The notes under the pieces: model-generated
Databases searched by the model: none
What the model saw: the letters and a program-made list of their open reading frames with translations, nothing else
Told to the model about the DNA's origin: nothing
Origin: an uncultured Clostridia bacterium
GTDB lineage: Bacteria > Bacillota > Clostridia > Oscillospirales > Ruminococcaceae
NCBI GenBank assembly: GCA_947177545.1
Contig: CAMWVF010000050.1
Coordinates: forward strand, 1-7,033
Reading direction: 5' to 3'
Length of the DNA stretch: 7,033 nucleotides
Shown here: piece by piece, positions 4,884-7,033 of the stretch
Layout: each line of letters begins with the position of its first letter
Numbering within the stretch: the stretch's first letter is position 1
Position numbers and translations under genes: made by a program

Positions 4884-6140
4884 ATGGATATGTTTGATTT
4901 AAAAAAAATGGGAGAGCAGATTGCGCGTCTGCGAAAGGGAAACCACTACACTCAGGAACAGCTTGCGGAGAAATTAAAAGTCTCGCCTCAAGCGGTCAGC
5001 AAATGGGAGAACGGAAATTCAGTGCCGGAGATACCGCTGCTTTGTGAAATGTCCCGTCTTTTCAATTGTTCTGTAGACGGGATTCTTGACCCCGCGTCAT
5101 GTGTTTTGAGAAATATTGACTTCAATTATGAATTCATTGTCAAGCCGAGGATTCCGGCGGCTGATTATTCGGGTCCCGAATGGCCTAAAAGTATTTCGTC
5201 CGCTTCTGCTTTAACCGCGTTAAAACTGTTTTTCGGACTGGAGCAGCGCAGGGACAGCCAAAACCGTCAGATAAACGATGAAGAAGAATATATTTTGCAG
5301 TCGGCAATTATGAATATATGCTTCGGATATTCCTACGGTCCAGATGAATGGATACGTGACGGATTTTTAATATACGGCTTGGATTATGAGCTTCATTCCA
5401 AATCGGATTATTCGGAAGATGAATTTATTTCCCTTGCGTGCAGACAAATTGAACACGGCTATCCCGTTATAATTATCCCGAAGGAATACACGGATACTAT
5501 TTTGGCAGTCGGCTTTTCCGACCACGGGCGGATTTTAAAAGGTCTGAGTTTCTTAGAGGGAGACGATCAAAAAAATGCACGAATGAACTTTGACCAACTT
5601 GATCAATACGCCGCTTGGTACAAAACCGACTGCGATATGATGATTATTAAACCTTCAAATGAGAAAATGCCGTTGGCAAAAGCGTGTACCAATGCGCTTT
5701 TTAAGGGAATTGAACTGTTATCCAATAACAGCCATTGCGGGGAAGATAAAATGCAGGGCTATGGTATGGTTATTTATCGTAACTGGTGCGAGCTGTTACG
5801 GGAAGAAAATCAAAGAAATGCGGAACAGATCGAATGTACTTTTCCTCACGCATTTATTCATTATGAAAACAAGCTTAGAACCAAACAGTTTTTTGAATTA
5901 TGCATAAACATAATCCCCGGCATTGATAAGGAATTAATGACTTTGGCAGTAAATCAATATAACGACATTATTTCCTCCGCAACAGAAATCGCAACCATTG
6001 CCCACACGCAGGGGGCGCTTCCCAAGGATTCCTTGAAAGAAAAAAGGAATCAAATAATTGAAATGCTGCGGAGAAGCAGTGAGCAGGAGGAGCTTGCTCT
6101 GTCTTATATCCAAAAGGCAGCAGCAAATATTCAGAAATAA
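4884..6140 (+). CDS. XRE-type HTH protein with a large C-terminal domain resembling an inactive papain-like fold
   Basis: A 418-residue cytoplasmic protein. Residues about 8-66 are a Cro/C1 helix-turn-helix, with YTQEQLAEKLKVSPQAVSKWENG and the typical end FNCSVDGILDP. The remaining 350 residues are not a common regulator domain. ISSASALTALKLFFGLE (about 104-120) followed by HGYPVIII (191-198) and DTILAVGFSDHGRILKGL (about 204-221) resembles the order of C39-like/BtrH_N papain-fold proteins, but where such enzymes have Cys and His I see Ser-Ala and Thr-Ile. A sensory pseudo-peptidase is my inference. Residues about 325-418 look helical. The SD AAAGGAG (4873-4879) is 4 nt from the ATG at 4884 and 10 nt from the ATG at 4890, so the protein may begin at the third residue. 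The gene has its own promoter, dyad and terminator. Confidence 0.85.
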   Translation: MDMFDLKKMGEQIARLRKGNHYTQEQLAEKLKVSPQAVSKWENGNSVPEIPLLCEMSRLFNCSVDGILDPASCVLRNIDFNYEFIVKPRIPAADYSGPEWPKSISSASALTALKLFFGLEQRRDSQNRQINDEEEYILQSAIMNICFGYSYGPDEWIRDGFLIYGLDYELHSKSDYSEDEFISLACRQIEHGYPVIIIPKEYTDTILAVGFSDHGRILKGLSFLEGDDQKNARMNFDQLDQYAAWYKTDCDMMIIKPSNEKMPLAKACTNALFKGIELLSNNSHCGEDKMQGYGMVIYRNWCELLREENQRNAEQIECTFPHAFIHYENKLRTKQFFELCINIIPGIDKELMTLAVNQYNDIISSATEIATIAHTQGALPKDSLKEKRNQIIEMLRRSSEQEELALSYIQKAAANIQK

Positions 6141-6159
6141 AACTTACAAAACATAATGC

Positions 6160-6197
6160 AAACGGCAGAGTCCAAGCTTGGGACTCTGCCGTTTTAT
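6160..6197 (+). terminator. Intrinsic terminator of the XRE-type gene
   Basis: A 14-bp perfect stem (AAACGGCAGAGTCC at 6160-6173 with 6181-6194), a 7-nt loop and then TTTTATATA. It starts about 20 nt past the stop codon and insulates merR from the XRE-type gene. Confidence 0.95.
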
Positions 6198-6234
6198 ATA
6201 GTATTCAAAAAAATATCATATTTTTTTAATTTTA

Positions 6235-6282
6235 CTATTGACTCTTCCGTTAGGTAATAGTTTATAATATACTTAATATCAA
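6235..6282 (+). promoter_or_regulatory. MerR-type promoter/operator of the merR gene
   Basis: TTGACT (6238-6243) and TATAAT (6263-6268) are 19 nt apart, and the spacer carries TTCCGTTAGGTAA (6245-6257), a slightly broken form of the dyad in the 4647-4600 copy. The start would be near 6275, about 25 nt before the ATG. This predicts autoregulation. Confidence 0.85.
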
Positions 6283-6298
6283 TGAAGGGATAAATAAT

Positions 6299-7033
6299 AT
6301 GGGTAATTTAGTAAAAATAAGAGAAATATCTGTCAAATATGATGTATCCGCCCGCACCCTCCGTTATTATGAAGATATGGGCTTGATAGAAAGTACACGA
6401 AGTGATGAATATGCTTACAGACTTTATGATGAAGCGGCAATAAAACGCTTGGAGCAGATACTGATCTTACGCAGACTTAATATCAGTATCAAAGATATTA
6501 AACGCATATTCAGCACCACCGGCTCGGAAGTCGTTTTAGATGTACTTGAAAAAAAGGTCGACCACATAGATGAAGAGGTCTCTCTTTTGAATGAACTGAA
6601 AAAAATCGTCCTTGAATTTATTGAGCAGATAAAAAATCTGGATTTTGAAAAGGAAACTGACGTAAAGCTGCTGTACAAAAAAGCTGCCGATATTGAAACG
6701 CAGCTCACAAATACGGATTACAATGGAAACTCTTCTGCGGAACGTTTTTTTGAAGTAACCGAAAAGCTGAACGACAAGGTACCCGATATAATAATTGTCC
6801 GTATCCCGAAATTCAGGGCGGTTACGTCGGGGGAGATGTCTTATGAGGATATCTTTGGAAGATTTCAGACATGGCAGGAAGCCCACAATGATTTTTTTCA
6901 GCCTATCATTTTTGACGCTCCCGATTTCCTGTGTGAAAACAACGGAAGCCTTGAATGGATATGGCGCATTAGGGACAATATTACTGAAGCTGACACCGCT
7001 CCCTATGAAATTATCGAACACACGGGCGGACTG
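6299..7033 (+). CDS. MerR-family transcriptional regulator with GyrI-like ligand domain (3' end outside the window)
   Basis: 245 codons are visible without a stop, so the gene is truncated by the window edge only. Residues 5-71 form the MerR winged HTH: VKIREISVKYDVSARTLRYYEDMGLI, then YRLYDEAAIKRLEQILILRRL. A charged helix at about 78-118 (LEKKVDHIDEEVSLLNELKK) is the usual dimerising coiled coil. From about 162 a GyrI-like effector-binding domain begins (IPKFRAVTSGE... SLEWIWRI... YEIIEHTGG) and is unfinished. MerR proteins of this build (BmrR, TipA type) bend the DNA of 19-bp-spacer promoters when ligand binds. The start is supported by AAGGGA (6285-6290) 8 nt ahead of the ATG. The promoter upstream has the matching 19-bp spacer, and a near-copy lies before the stand-alone GyrI-like gene, whose protein resembles this ligand domain. 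Confidence 0.95.
   Translation, partial: MGNLVKIREISVKYDVSARTLRYYEDMGLIESTRSDEYAYRLYDEAAIKRLEQILILRRLNISIKDIKRIFSTTGSEVVLDVLEKKVDHIDEEVSLLNELKKIVLEFIEQIKNLDFEKETDVKLLYKKAADIETQLTNTDYNGNSSAERFFEVTEKLNDKVPDIIIVRIPKFRAVTSGEMSYEDIFGRFQTWQEAHNDFFQPIIFDAPDFLCENNGSLEWIWRIRDNITEADTAPYEIIEHTGGL

Noticed and set aside
6424..7021. Two overlapping minus-strand frames opposite merR (6424-6708 and 6536-7021)
   Set aside because: Both are antisense to the merR frame, which has HTH, coiled coil and ligand domain plus a good SD and promoter.

Overview
The window is AT-rich low-GC Gram-positive DNA, most likely from a gut-type Clostridia (Ruminococcus/Oscillospiraceae-like). The reasons are strong Shine-Dalgarno (SD) sites, sigma-A-type promoters of Firmicutes form, hairpin terminators and the protein families present. 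The organism call is an inference. The window reads as a regulator-rich chromosomal or accessory stretch with decayed mobile DNA between genes, not a housekeeping operon.

From left to right, three minus-strand genes come first. An AraC-type regulator with a GyrI-like ligand domain (107-1018, TTG start) has its own terminator at the left edge. A DUF2441-like gene (1159-1701) is preceded by two tandem 55-bp units, each carrying an SD site and an 8-codon ORF. A SulP anion transporter with a STAS domain (1904-3538) has a clear promoter. The gap at 3539-4001 holds that promoter, a diverged repeat, a long hairpin without a U-tract and a short recombinase-like fragment. A stand-alone GyrI-like protein (4002-4442, minus) follows. 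The gap at 4443-4883 holds a MerR-type promoter facing that gene, a coding-like fragment, the second copy of the repeat and the promoter of the next gene. On the plus strand are an XRE-type HTH protein with a large C-terminal domain (4884-6140), its terminator, and a MerR-type regulator (6299 to beyond the right edge).

The most coherent system is the merR gene and the stand-alone GyrI-like gene. The MerR protein carries a C-terminal ligand domain of the same kind as the stand-alone protein. The two genes are preceded by near-identical 48-bp promoter/operator segments (43 of 48 identical), both with TTGACT and TATAAT separated by the 19-bp spacer typical of MerR-activated promoters. This predicts a small regulon in which MerR controls itself and a free copy of its own ligand-binding domain across the XRE gene. 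The second notable structure is the pair of 8-codon leader ORFs before the DUF2441-like gene. The third is a strong internal start in the araC-type gene that would release its GyrI-like domain as a separate protein.
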